Positions 17,303-25,413 of a stretch of 49,735 bases of DNA are shown here, in pieces (positions within the stretch are counted from its first letter, which is position 1; every line of letters starts with the position of its first letter). Below the pieces are notes generated by a model. That model did no database searches. It was not told the DNA's origin and worked only from the letters and a program-made list of their open reading frames with translations. Where the stretch lies: NCBI GenBank assembly GCA_002483285.1, contig DLHP01000003.1, positions 1 through 49,735 on the forward strand. The letters are read 5' to 3'. This DNA comes from Flavobacterium sp. UBA7665. GTDB lineage: Bacteria; Bacteroidota; Bacteroidia; Flavobacteriales; Flavobacteriaceae. The position numbers were made by a program, and so were the translations under genes.

Positions 17303-19783
17303 TTAGTCTTTTATAATTTTCTCTACAACGCTTCCCTTATCGGTGGTAATGGTAAGGAAATAAACGCCGCGTTGTTGGTTTGATATATCGAGTATGACCT
17401 GCGATTTACTATCCAAAATGGACTGCAAAATCCTGCCTTGCACATCATACAATTGCACCGATTTGACAATGCCAGTCGCTTTAACTGTAACTTTATTTTT
17501 CGCCGGATTCGGATACACCGTCACGCTTTCGTCTTTTACAAAATCGGTTTTGGATAAGTTGTTAAAAGCCGTGCGCGCTTCATTGGTATCAATCGGCGCG
17601 TTGTAATCAAAATAAATGTTGGCGGTGTTTGAGACCTCGTCACCAACCGTCAAATTAGGTAGCGTTTTGATTTTGAACAGTACGTTGCCGTGCCCGCCAA
17701 TAGGGTTCATGATGCTTGGCGGCAGGTTAATGTTTTCAAAAATAAACTCTACAATGTTTCCCGTAATTTTGGTATAAACCGGATGCGACGCATACAACAA
17801 CTGCAAGGAATTGATGTCAAACCTAGTGGTGTCAATCGTGTCTTTTACCACAATGTTGATCGCATCGGCGGTACCGATATTTTCAAAATTGATGTTGTAG
17901 TGGAGGTATTTGCCGATGTTTTCGGGCAGGACATTGGTGCCTTCGAGGCAGGTTTTGTCGTTCGGGTCGTATGCATTAATAACTACCTGGAACAATCCGA
18001 AAACGTTGTCATCTGGCGTATCATCTCCTGTCGGGATATTGATAGCTACACTGAAGGCGAGGACATCGTCATAATTTACCGGAGGTGTGTCTGTAGTTGA
18101 ATTGACATGCATCACGAATTGAAATTCACGTACTTCAAAAGGCATGAGGTTGGCGTAATTCCATGAAACCGTATCGCCTGATTGGGTTGGATTTCCCCAT
18201 GCAGAAAGAAAATCCATGTGCGCATCATCGAAATTAAGGTTTATTGTTCCTGAAATCGGAAAGTTGCCTTTATTCCTAAAAACAAGTAAATATAACGCAT
18301 CAAAACCCGGCCTTGCCGTACCTCGCGGGACGAGTATGATTTCGGTATCGGGATGCACGCCGCTCGCAGTCACGCAAAAATCGCGTGTTTCAATGCTGTT
18401 GTTGACCAAGGGGAAATTAACCGTTGCGGCAGTCGGGGCCACATTGAAATAAGCAGGCTGCTCCAACTGCGGGGTCACGGTAAAACTGCCTGTGCCGGTG
18501 TAAAAATCATACGAAGCGTCGGTCTTTACCAATGTCAAGCCGGTATTGGTTCCATCGGTAATGCCAATTTTGGCGTAAATCGGGATGATGTCAACAGGGC
18601 TGCAACCGTTGTTGTCATTGTCAAAACGCACCGAACCGGTAATCGTATTGTAGTCTCCGCCTGGCGTAAACGTACAGTAATCGTTTACAACCACCGATGG
18701 AGGTTGATTGCTAACTATACTCGCTATCTGTGAGTCATCGGCACAGATAAAGCGCAATTGAGGGCAGAATTGCAGGCTTACGGTTTCGTTTTTTCCGTTT
18801 TTGAGGAATGCCATTTCCAGGCTGCTCATGCTATTTCCTGCTAAAATTTCCATTAACGGATTGGCCGATAAGTCAAGAGTTGTTATAAGTTGGCATAGGA
18901 TCAGGGTCAGGTATTTGAGCTTCGGGTTGCCCGAAAGATTGAGCGAACTTACTTTTGAAGCGTATAAATTGAGGGTCTCGAGATTTGGATTAGTCGTCAA
19001 ATCAATAGCTGTCAATCCGGAACTGATTGCATTCAATGTCGTTAATCCCGTACAGTTATTAACAATTAGCGTCTGGGAATTGAGCGCATCGTTGTTAAGA
19101 AAATCCAGGCTTGTAATCATCGGGCAATTGGTCAGGCTTAGCGACTGGGCACTGTTAATCCTTACATCGTTTAAAATCGGGCAGTTGGTTAATGATACTG
19201 AAGCCAGGTTTGCAGGATTAAAGCATTCAACTCTACTTAACAGTGCTAAGCCATCTGCGGTAATCGACATGAGACTCGAGCAATTCATGATTCTGACATC
19301 TCCAACATTGGGCATTCCTGATAAATCGATACTTGTAATGCCTAAGTTGGTAAGTGTAAAGGAGCTGATTGGTGCGGCATTTGAAATTACAAGCGAGGTC
19401 ATAGCAGGCATGTTAATGAGCTCTACATTGCGTAACAATGGCAGCAGGTCCATATTAATCGAGGTAAGCGGCATTGTCAGGTTCAGAAACTTTAATCCCG
19501 TGTTGCCCGACAAGTTAATCGAGGTAACTTGGTTGCAAGTGATCCTTAGGTCATAGATTTGCGTGAAAGCTTCAAGCCCAGTAAGATTGGTTATGGTATT
19601 GTTGGTAAATGTTAAACTGGTACACGCCAGAGCTTCAGAAACCTGTATTTCGCCATCCAGGTTGGTATCGACGTGCATCGATGGGGTAATCAATACCGCC
19701 TTAAACGCGGGATCTGGAATGTTCACAATCTGCGCGTTTACAATTCCTGCAATCAAAATCAGCAAAAAGTATATCTTCTTCAT
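17303..19783 (-). CDS. Leucine-rich-repeat surface protein with EF-hand loop and T9SS type A domain (LRR-A)
   Basis: This 826-residue protein is the first of the three tandem paralogues. It has a signal peptide (MKKIYFLLILIAGIVNA), an EF-hand loop at 39-50 (DTNLDGEIQVSE), and LRRs over about 50-330. Those repeats differ from the LRR-B array: they are longer and less regular, with S/T-rich strands such as MTSLVISNAAPISSFTLTNL. The GGDYNTITGSVRFDNDNNGCS region, the shared NPIGGHGNVLFKIKTLP module and the type A T9SS domain follow. It starts 20 bp after the stop of the LytTR regulator gene, which suggests it is cotranscribed with the signalling genes. Confidence 0.85.
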   Translation of the reverse strand: MKKIYFLLILIAGIVNAQIVNIPDPAFKAVLITPSMHVDTNLDGEIQVSEALACTSLTFTNNTITNLTGLEAFTQIYDLRITCNQVTSINLSGNTGLKFLNLTMPLTSINMDLLPLLRNVELINMPAMTSLVISNAAPISSFTLTNLGITSIDLSGMPNVGDVRIMNCSSLMSITADGLALLSRVECFNPANLASVSLTNCPILNDVRINSAQSLSLTNCPMITSLDFLNNDALNSQTLIVNNCTGLTTLNAISSGLTAIDLTTNPNLETLNLYASKVSSLNLSGNPKLKYLTLILCQLITTLDLSANPLMEILAGNSMSSLEMAFLKNGKNETVSLQFCPQLRFICADDSQIASIVSNQPPSVVVNDYCTFTPGGDYNTITGSVRFDNDNNGCSPVDIIPIYAKIGITDGTNTGLTLVKTDASYDFYTGTGSFTVTPQLEQPAYFNVAPTAATVNFPLVNNSIETRDFCVTASGVHPDTEIILVPRGTARPGFDALYLLVFRNKGNFPISGTINLNFDDAHMDFLSAWGNPTQSGDTVSWNYANLMPFEVREFQFVMHVNSTTDTPPVNYDDVLAFSVAINIPTGDDTPDDNVFGLFQVVINAYDPNDKTCLEGTNVLPENIGKYLHYNINFENIGTADAINIVVKDTIDTTRFDINSLQLLYASHPVYTKITGNIVEFIFENINLPPSIMNPIGGHGNVLFKIKTLPNLTVGDEVSNTANIYFDYNAPIDTNEARTAFNNLSKTDFVKDESVTVYPNPAKNKVTVKATGIVKSVQLYDVQGRILQSILDSKSQVILDISNQQRGVYFLTITTDKGSVVEKIIKD
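17505..17796 (-). repeat. Near-identical C-terminal coding module, copy in LRR-A
   Basis: Third copy of the direct repeat described at 12660-12950, in the same orientation. Confidence 0.7.
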
Positions 19784-19803
19784 AAACTAGGGATATTATG
19801 TTT

Positions 19804-20565
19804 CTACAATGATTTAATCAATTCCTGCAACCGTTCTTTCTTTCGTTGCGCAATCGGGATGTTCGTATTGTCGGCCATGATCACATAACCGCCGTCGGTC
19901 TTGATGTACGATTTGAGGTAGGCCAAGTTGATGAGGTGCGATTGGTGGATGCGTTCAAAACCATGTTCAGTAAGCAATTCCTCATATTCCTTAAGCGTCT
20001 TAGAAATGAGCAAAGGCTTGTGGTTCTTGATGAAAAACTGCGTGTAATTGTCCTTTGATTCGCAACGGATGATGTCGGCAATCTCAAACAAATGGATGCC
20101 ATCCGAAGTAGACAGCGCGATGCGTTTGAAGTTGTCGACTTTTCGGCGGATGTTCTCGAGCAGCAAGTCAATGTGTTCAAAAGAGGTATTCTTCTCGAGC
20201 GTCACCTTGATTTTGGCAATCGTTTTCTGCAATTCCTCCGGGTCGACAGGTTTGAGTAAAAAGTCGAGCGCACTGAATTTAAACGCTTTCAACGCATATT
20301 GCTCGTGCGCCGTAATGAACACAATGTGCGACGTGAGCTTACCGTGGTTGTTGGCAAACTCCTCCAAAATATCGAAACCCGTCCCGTCGGCCAGATGGAT
20401 GTCGAGGAAAATCACCTGTGGTTTGTATTTTTCAAGCGCCTCGATGCCCGACTTCACGCTGTCGGCTTCCCCAACAATTCGGATGTCTGCGGCATAGCGT
20501 TCCAACAGGCTCTTCATGCCTTTGCGCAAATGTTTGTCGTCGTCTATAAGTAATGCTGTGATCAT
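19804..20565 (-). CDS. LytTR-family response regulator
   Basis: This 253-residue regulator has a receiver domain (residues 1-120; acidic pocket LIDDD at 6-10, phospho-acceptor Asp55 in VIFLDIHLADGTGFD, conserved Lys in the LLKPVDPEE segment) and a C-terminal LytTR DNA-binding domain (about 150-253; IIRCESKDNYTQFF, ERIHQSHLINLAYLKSYI). LytTR regulators act with LytS-type kinases. Its partner is the kinase gene 15 bp upstream. The first LRR gene starts 20 bp downstream, so the regulator is placed between its kinase and three surface proteins. Whether it controls this operon or other genes cannot be told. Confidence 0.93.
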   Translation of the reverse strand: MITALLIDDDKHLRKGMKSLLERYAADIRIVGEADSVKSGIEALEKYKPQVIFLDIHLADGTGFDILEEFANNHGKLTSHIVFITAHEQYALKAFKFSALDFLLKPVDPEELQKTIAKIKVTLEKNTSFEHIDLLLENIRRKVDNFKRIALSTSDGIHLFEIADIIRCESKDNYTQFFIKNHKPLLISKTLKEYEELLTEHGFERIHQSHLINLAYLKSYIKTDGGYVIMADNTNIPIAQRKKERLQELIKSL

Positions 20566-20580
20566 ATTTTTGATAAATCT

Positions 20581-22527
20581 TTAAGTAATGATGTATTGTA
20601 AAGGCAGTAGCAGTGATACTTTTGTACCTGCCGCGACATTGTTTTCTGTGATTTCGCTGATGCTTACATTGGCTTTCTTGGACGTCGTGGCTTCGATGAT
20701 CTCGAGGCGTTTGCGCGTAATTTCGAGCGCCATCGACTGGTGTGCCTTAACCGAATTTTCTTTCAATGCCTTGGAGTGGTTGAAACCGATACCGTCATCG
20801 GTGATCGTACAAATCAACTGGTTGTCGGCTACATCGAAACGTACCGAAATGACGCCGTTTCCTTCCTTAGGCACCACGCCGTGCAGGATGGCGTTTTCAA
20901 CAAACGGCTGGATCAGCAGCGGCGGCAAGGCCATGTCATCTTCTATAGCGTCCGAAGCCTCAATCGAGAATTCGAATTTTTTGTTGAAACGCAATTGCTC
21001 GAGTTCGAGGTAGTTCTGCAAACTCTCGATTTCCTTGTCGATCGGGATCAGCGATCCTTTCGAATATTCGAGCGTGAGTCGCATCAGTTTCGAGAATTTT
21101 GTCAAATACTTAATCGCCGAATCGGTACCGTTTTGCACGATAAAACTAGAAATAGAACCGAGGCAATTGAACACAAAATGCGGGTTCATTTGTAAATGCA
21201 GCGCTTTCTGCTCGTATTCGGCGACTTCCTTTTGCAAGGTCAGCCTGCGTTTCATCTGCAATCGGTTGTAGGCGAGGAAAATCAAGCCGAGTAAAAGGAT
21301 CAACCCAACCACGATAAATAAGGTGAGTTGTTGCTGGCGTTTGTTCTTTTCGTGGATAAGCGCCTCGCGTTTCTCGTACTCAAAATTCATTTCGGTACGC
21401 AGGAAACGGCGGTTGTTTTCCTCGTTCTGCAACGAGTCGCGCACGCTTACATATGCTTTGTAATGTACGAGTGATTGTGCCGGGTTGCCCATGGCGCCAT
21501 AAATTTCGCTGAGCAGTTGCTCGGATTGCGCAGTTTGGTCAAGCACGCCGATTTCTCTGGCAAGTTGCAGGGATTTTGTGGCTTGGGCCAACGCCGCTGG
21601 ATAATTTTTCTGTGTGGCCTGCAAAGTCGCAACATTGTAATACACGAGCGCAGCACCAAATTTGTTTTGCAGTTCGTCGTACAACGCAAGTGATTGCTTG
21701 TAATAATCGAGGGCTTTGCCAGGGTTGTTCTCAAAGGCGTAGTAATCGCCGAGATAACTTTGCAGTAAGGCTTTCCCGCGTTTGTTATCGGTATTTTTGA
21801 ATTCGTTTTGGGCGCGCTCGTAATAGCCCAACGCTTTGGCATATTGTTTTTGTTCAAAATAAATCGCGCCGATATTGGTAAGGGTTACGCCCACAATCTG
21901 CTCGCCGGTTTGTTGTTGTAACTTGAGCGCTTTCTCGAAATAGTCGCGTGCCTTGTTCCATTTTTTTTGGGATTTGTAAACGATTCCGATGTTGTTGTAG
22001 GCTTTAGAAATCCCCACTTTATTGCCGATTTCCTGATACAGCTTGAGCGCCCTGAAGTAATTTTCAAGCGCAGCCGGATAATTGTTCTCCTCAGAATACA
22101 CCACCGCACAACTGGCGTAAGCGCGGGCGAGCCCATTTTTAATGGTTTTGCTGTCGATGCCCGAATCTTTGTCGAGTTGCGATTGGTAATACGATTGTGC
22201 CTTCTTGAAATTCTCGAGTGCTTTGGGGTAATTGCTCAGGATGATATTCGCGTTTCCTTGGTTCATCAGCGCGCCCGCAATCCCAAAATCGTATTGGGCC
22301 TGTTGCGAGAGCCGGTAGGCTTTTTGCGCGTAACGGTTGGTTGAATCGGGATTGATTTCTTTGAATTCATTGGCGAGCGCGTTGTAGGCGTTGGCTTTGG
22401 CGGTGTCTATTTTGGCAGCGCTGACCACCCTTTTCAGGCTATCGATGGCGGCATTTTGTGCAGACGAAAGCGTGACCGTCATTAACACGAACGCGAGTAG
22501 CAGCGAATAGGACTTGTTTTGAAGCAT
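20581..22527 (-). CDS. TPR-containing LytS-type sensor histidine kinase
   Basis: This 648-residue kinase has a signal or anchor segment (SYSLLLAFVLMTVTLSSA), a periplasmic array of tetratricopeptide repeats (about residues 40-365, for example YPKALENFKKAQSYY and YAKALGYYERAQNEF), one transmembrane helix (about 402-420), a short coiled linker and a His_kinase domain with the phospho-acceptor His450 in HLQMNPHFVFN. An HATPase domain (DDGIGFNHS) closes it. The ATG at 22527 was chosen because the longer start at 22548 overlaps the -7 element of the promoter. It heads the operon with the LytTR regulator and three LRR genes. TPR input domains suggest sensing through protein contacts. Confidence 0.92.
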   Translation of the reverse strand: MLQNKSYSLLLAFVLMTVTLSSAQNAAIDSLKRVVSAAKIDTAKANAYNALANEFKEINPDSTNRYAQKAYRLSQQAQYDFGIAGALMNQGNANIILSNYPKALENFKKAQSYYQSQLDKDSGIDSKTIKNGLARAYASCAVVYSEENNYPAALENYFRALKLYQEIGNKVGISKAYNNIGIVYKSQKKWNKARDYFEKALKLQQQTGEQIVGVTLTNIGAIYFEQKQYAKALGYYERAQNEFKNTDNKRGKALLQSYLGDYYAFENNPGKALDYYKQSLALYDELQNKFGAALVYYNVATLQATQKNYPAALAQATKSLQLAREIGVLDQTAQSEQLLSEIYGAMGNPAQSLVHYKAYVSVRDSLQNEENNRRFLRTEMNFEYEKREALIHEKNKRQQQLTLFIVVGLILLLGLIFLAYNRLQMKRRLTLQKEVAEYEQKALHLQMNPHFVFNCLGSISSFIVQNGTDSAIKYLTKFSKLMRLTLEYSKGSLIPIDKEIESLQNYLELEQLRFNKKFEFSIEASDAIEDDMALPPLLIQPFVENAILHGVVPKEGNGVISVRFDVADNQLICTITDDGIGFNHSKALKENSVKAHQSMALEITRKRLEIIEATTSKKANVSISEITENNVAAGTKVSLLLPLQYIIT

Positions 22528-22547
22528 GATGCAGTGGGTTAGCATCA

Positions 22548-22582
22548 CAAATATAGCGCAAGTTTCTGCTGGGAAATGGCAA
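22548..22582 (-). promoter_or_regulatory. Promoter of the kinase-regulator-LRR operon
   Basis: The minus strand has TTG (22580-22582), a 24-bp spacer and TATATTTG (22548-22555), a full -7 match. The spacer is one base beyond the usual range. It is the only convincing promoter found upstream of this gene run and sets the kinase start at 22527. Confidence 0.6.
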
Positions 22583-22623
22583 GTTTAGAATTCGGTGGCT
22601 TTGGGTTAGAATTCGATGGCGGG

Positions 22624-23310
22624 CTATTGGCCGGTTACAAACCTAAATCCAACGCCATGGAGGTTTTCTATGGCAATGCCGGGTTCGTCGGCGAGGATTT
22701 TGCGCAGCCTGGAGATGAAAACGTCGAGGCTTCGGCCCCTGAAATAATCGTCATCGCCCCAAAGTTTGAGCAGGATTTCTTCGCGTTTGAGCACCGCGTC
22801 TTTGTGGTCGAGGAACAATTTAAGCAAGTCCGATTCACGTTGGGTAAGTGTGATTTTTTGGGTCGCGGCCGATAGCGTGAAGTTGCGGCTGTCAAAGTCG
22901 AATTTCCCAATCCGGTAGGTCGATGGTTCTGTGGCGGTTTTGTTGGATCGGCGCAAAAACACTTCGATCTTGAGCAGCAATTCCTCTATGCTGAAAGGTT
23001 TCACGAGGTAATCATCGGCACCCAAACGCAATCCCTTGATGCGGTCTTCCTTGAGTGTTTTGGCCGAGAGGAAAATAATCGGGATGTCCTGGTTGGCTTT
23101 GCGGATGGCTGCTGCCAGCTCAAAACCATCTATTTTGGGCAACATGATATCGAGGATACAAAGGTCGAACGCGCCGCTGTTGAAATGGTCGAGGCAAATT
23201 TGCCCGTTCGCACAATGGGTCACGGCATAACCGTGCTGTTCGAGGTTGTCTTTGGTCAGGAAGGCAAGCGTTTGGTCGTCTTCGGCGTATAGAATTTTGT
23301 TCTGGCTCAT
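22624..23310 (-). CDS. OmpR-family response regulator
   Basis: This 228-residue regulator has a receiver domain (acidic AEDD at 9-12, phospho-acceptor Asp54 in LCILDIMLPKIDGFE, Lys in YLVKPF) and an OmpR/PhoB winged-helix domain (about 130-228; ITLTQRESDLLKLFL, then SLDVFISRLRKIL). Its ATG overlaps the stop of the kinase gene by four bases (ATGA), so the two are translationally coupled. The architecture resembles the RprX/RprY pair of Bacteroidetes, but that exact identity cannot be proven here. Confidence 0.94.
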   Translation of the reverse strand: MSQNKILYAEDDQTLAFLTKDNLEQHGYAVTHCANGQICLDHFNSGAFDLCILDIMLPKIDGFELAAAIRKANQDIPIIFLSAKTLKEDRIKGLRLGADDYLVKPFSIEELLLKIEVFLRRSNKTATEPSTYRIGKFDFDSRNFTLSAATQKITLTQRESDLLKLFLDHKDAVLKREEILLKLWGDDDYFRGRSLDVFISRLRKILADEPGIAIENLHGVGFRFVTGQ

Positions 23311-24566
23311 GGTTGCGGAATTAAAATGGTGACGGTGATGCCGGCTTGCGCATTGCTACGCGCGCTGATTTTCCAGTGGTGCAAGGTGCATATTTTTTTG
23401 ACATAGTACAATCCGAGGCCAAAACCATTGACCTCATTGCTCTTGGCGGTTGGGATGCGGTAGAATTTATCAAAGATGTACGGCAGGTTTTTGGGCGCGA
23501 TGCCGATGCCGTTGTCTGTGAATTCGAGCCGTATTTGGCCTTTCTCCTCCAAAATCCTCACGGTAATTTGTGGTTCGTTTTCGGAGTATTTGACCGCATT
23601 GTCGAGCAGGTTGTACAAGATGTTGGTGAAATGGAATGCGTCGGCTTGTATGGTGTAATCGTTTTTTTGCGATTGGATGGCTATCGTGGCATTGGGGTAT
23701 TTGAGTGTGATGTTGTCGACGACTTCTTTTAAAACAGTGACCAATTCGATGGGTTTCTTGTCTAGATCCAAAGCCGAATTGTCAGACTTGGCGATGCTCA
23801 GGATTTTCCCGATGTGTGTGTTGAGTTTGTTGCCCTGGTCTATGATAATCTGCGCATACTTCTCTAGCTTTTCGTCTTGTTGGATTACGGGTTGTTTGCT
23901 CAGGTAGTTCGAGGCGAGCAGAATTGACGACAACGGCGTCTTGAATTCATGCGTCATGTTGTTGATGAAGTCGCGCTGCAGTTCGGAGTATTTTTTTTGC
24001 TGCAGGATCGTAAAGATCGAGTAGACGTAAACGAGCAAAATCACCACGAGTGCGAGCGAAAGCACAAACCAAAACCGCAACGAGCTGAACAAAAACGAGG
24101 TTTCATTTGGAAAACGTATGGCGAAATAATAAATCAGGTTTTTGTGCTTGGGGAAATAAACCGTATGCCTGGCCGACGGTTTTTCTATATGCGAAACGTA
24201 GTTGCCGTAAACCATTTCGTCACTATGGCAATTGTACATGGCGTACTCAAAATCGGTGTTGAGGTTGACTTTCTCGAATTCGTTTTTGAGGTAGAATTCA
24301 AGGATCTCGGGCTCGAAGTCATTGTCTATGTTGACGATATAGTAATCGTTAGAGATTTTCTGTACGGGATTTTCGGCGGGCAATTCGTGGTTGGTGCCTT
24401 CGTAGAGTTTGCGCGCCACTTCGAGCAGCGCGATGTGCGCCTTTTGGCTGAATTTCTTTTCCTCGAGGTTAAACGCCTGGCGCGTCCAGAGCAATTGGGC
24501 GACCAGGATGCCGATGATGGCGACAAGGCCAAGCAAAATAACACTATTGAGTTTGTTGATTTTCAC
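23307..24566 (-). CDS. Sensor histidine kinase paired with the OmpR regulator
   Basis: This 419-residue kinase has two transmembrane helices (about 8-27 and 163-186) that frame a periplasmic domain of about 135 residues. A HisKA domain follows (phospho-acceptor His206 in MTHEFKTPLSS), then an HATPase domain (FTDNGIGIAPKNLPYIFDKF; GFGLGLYYVKKI). It starts at a GTG (24564-24566); no in-frame ATG was found between the upstream in-frame stop and this point. The regulator overlaps its stop codon. Intergenic repeat copy B lies 24 bp upstream of the start, between this gene and the divergent DUF1573 gene. The sensed signal is unknown. Confidence 0.93.
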   Translation of the reverse strand: MKINKLNSVILLGLVAIIGILVAQLLWTRQAFNLEEKKFSQKAHIALLEVARKLYEGTNHELPAENPVQKISNDYYIVNIDNDFEPEILEFYLKNEFEKVNLNTDFEYAMYNCHSDEMVYGNYVSHIEKPSARHTVYFPKHKNLIYYFAIRFPNETSFLFSSLRFWFVLSLALVVILLVYVYSIFTILQQKKYSELQRDFINNMTHEFKTPLSSILLASNYLSKQPVIQQDEKLEKYAQIIIDQGNKLNTHIGKILSIAKSDNSALDLDKKPIELVTVLKEVVDNITLKYPNATIAIQSQKNDYTIQADAFHFTNILYNLLDNAVKYSENEPQITVRILEEKGQIRLEFTDNGIGIAPKNLPYIFDKFYRIPTAKSNEVNGFGLGLYYVKKICTLHHWKISARSNAQAGITVTILIPQP

Positions 24567-24590
24567 GGATGTTGATTTGAGTCTGAAGCC

Positions 24591-24721
24591 TTAGCCCTGA
24601 TGGAAGCGGCATCCTTTTGTTCCGCTTCTTTAGCGGACAAAAGATTACCTCATTGGTTATTATTTATTTTTGTATTCGGTCTGTTCGCTTCGCTCGGGTT
24701 AGCGGACAGCAGGATTAGCTT
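24591..24721 (+). repeat. Hairpin-forming intergenic repeat, copy B
   Basis: It starts TTAGCCCTGATGG, continues GAAGCGGCATCC and ends AGCGGACAGCAGGATTAGCT. CTTTTGTTCCGCT (24614-24626) and AGCGGACAAAAG (24632-24643) form a 12-bp stem with one bulged base. Compared with copy A at 716-819, the stem sequence differs but pairing is kept. It occupies much of the 316-bp divergent gap 24567-24882, which holds no gene. Confidence 0.7.
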
Positions 24722-24828
24722 CTAAAAAACGTACACAATATTACTCAATTTTGTCGAGCCATTTTACCGTTAACAAGTCATTAACAAACATTTGAAACCG
24801 CTTAACAAGGCCGCAGGAACCGTTGGCT

Positions 24829-24836
24829 TACTTTTG
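24829..24836 (+). promoter_or_regulatory. Candidate -7 element of the DUF1573 gene
   Basis: TACTTTTG fully matches TAnnTTTG and lies 46 bp upstream of the start codon. No TTG was found at the usual -33 spacing. Confidence 0.45.
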
Positions 24837-24882
24837 ACTCGTTGATTAACAAACCAATAGTAATCTTTAAAATTCTAAAATT

Positions 24883-25284
24883 ATGAAAACCATTAAAATT
24901 GCCATTTTGGCTTGCACACTAGGCTTGATGTCTTTTACCATTCTACCATCGAAAACTGCGGTGGATACTACAATTACTGCGTCGCCGATTGCGTGGAAAA
25001 GCGAATCGGTTGATTTGGGAAACATTCCGCAGAACAAACCCAAAGCGATTGAATTTGAATTCAAGAACACCGGCACCACCGATGTGGTCATCACCAATGT
25101 AAAAGCCTCTTGCGGCTGCACCGCCACCGATTACACCAAAACGCCCATTAAACCTGGTGCGACGGCAAAGATAAAAGCTACGTTCAATGCCGCCAACAAA
25201 GGCGCATTTACCAAACAAGTGACCGTAACCACCAACGCTGAAGAAACTTCAAAAGTACTCACGTTTAAAGGAACCGTTATTTAA
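24883..25284 (+). CDS. DUF1573 exported protein
   Basis: This 133-residue protein has an N-terminal hydrophobic signal (AILACTLGLMSFTI) followed by a single Ig-like DUF1573 domain. The domain is recognised by FEFKNTGTTDVVITNVKASCGC (Cys77, Cys79) and IKPGATAKIKATFNAANKGAFTKQVTV. Such proteins are common in Bacteroidetes and are predicted to be periplasmic or exported; their function is not established. It is a single-gene unit with its own -7 element and terminator, divergent from the OmpR-type kinase. Confidence 0.93.
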   Translation: MKTIKIAILACTLGLMSFTILPSKTAVDTTITASPIAWKSESVDLGNIPQNKPKAIEFEFKNTGTTDVVITNVKASCGCTATDYTKTPIKPGATAKIKATFNAANKGAFTKQVTVTTNAEETSKVLTFKGTVI

Positions 25285-25308
25285 ATAAAAAGGTTGGTTA
25301 ATAATGAG

Positions 25309-25340
25309 AAACTCCGGATTTTAGTTCGGAGTTTTTTTTT
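25309..25340 (+). terminator. Terminator of the DUF1573 gene
   Basis: AACTCCG (25310-25316) / CGGAGTT (25327-25333) forms a hairpin that is followed by a run of T residues to 25340. Confidence 0.88.
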
Positions 25341-25413
25341 GGAATCACGTTAAACGATGTAGCAAATGTGCTATATTGCGACGTCAATTTTTATGCGAAT
25401 TTCCCCCGATTCT

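Noticed and set aside
18801..19556. A 251-codon open frame on the plus strand opposite LRR-A
   Set aside because: It lies fully antisense to a gene with signal peptide, EF-hand, LRR and T9SS domains. Its translation has no recognisable domain, and open antisense frames are expected in repetitive leucine-rich genes.
25366..25413. The extended N-terminus of the hybrid kinase
   Set aside because: The extra 16 residues precede the natural MKK-transmembrane start and have no supporting promoter evidence. The longer start cannot be fully excluded.
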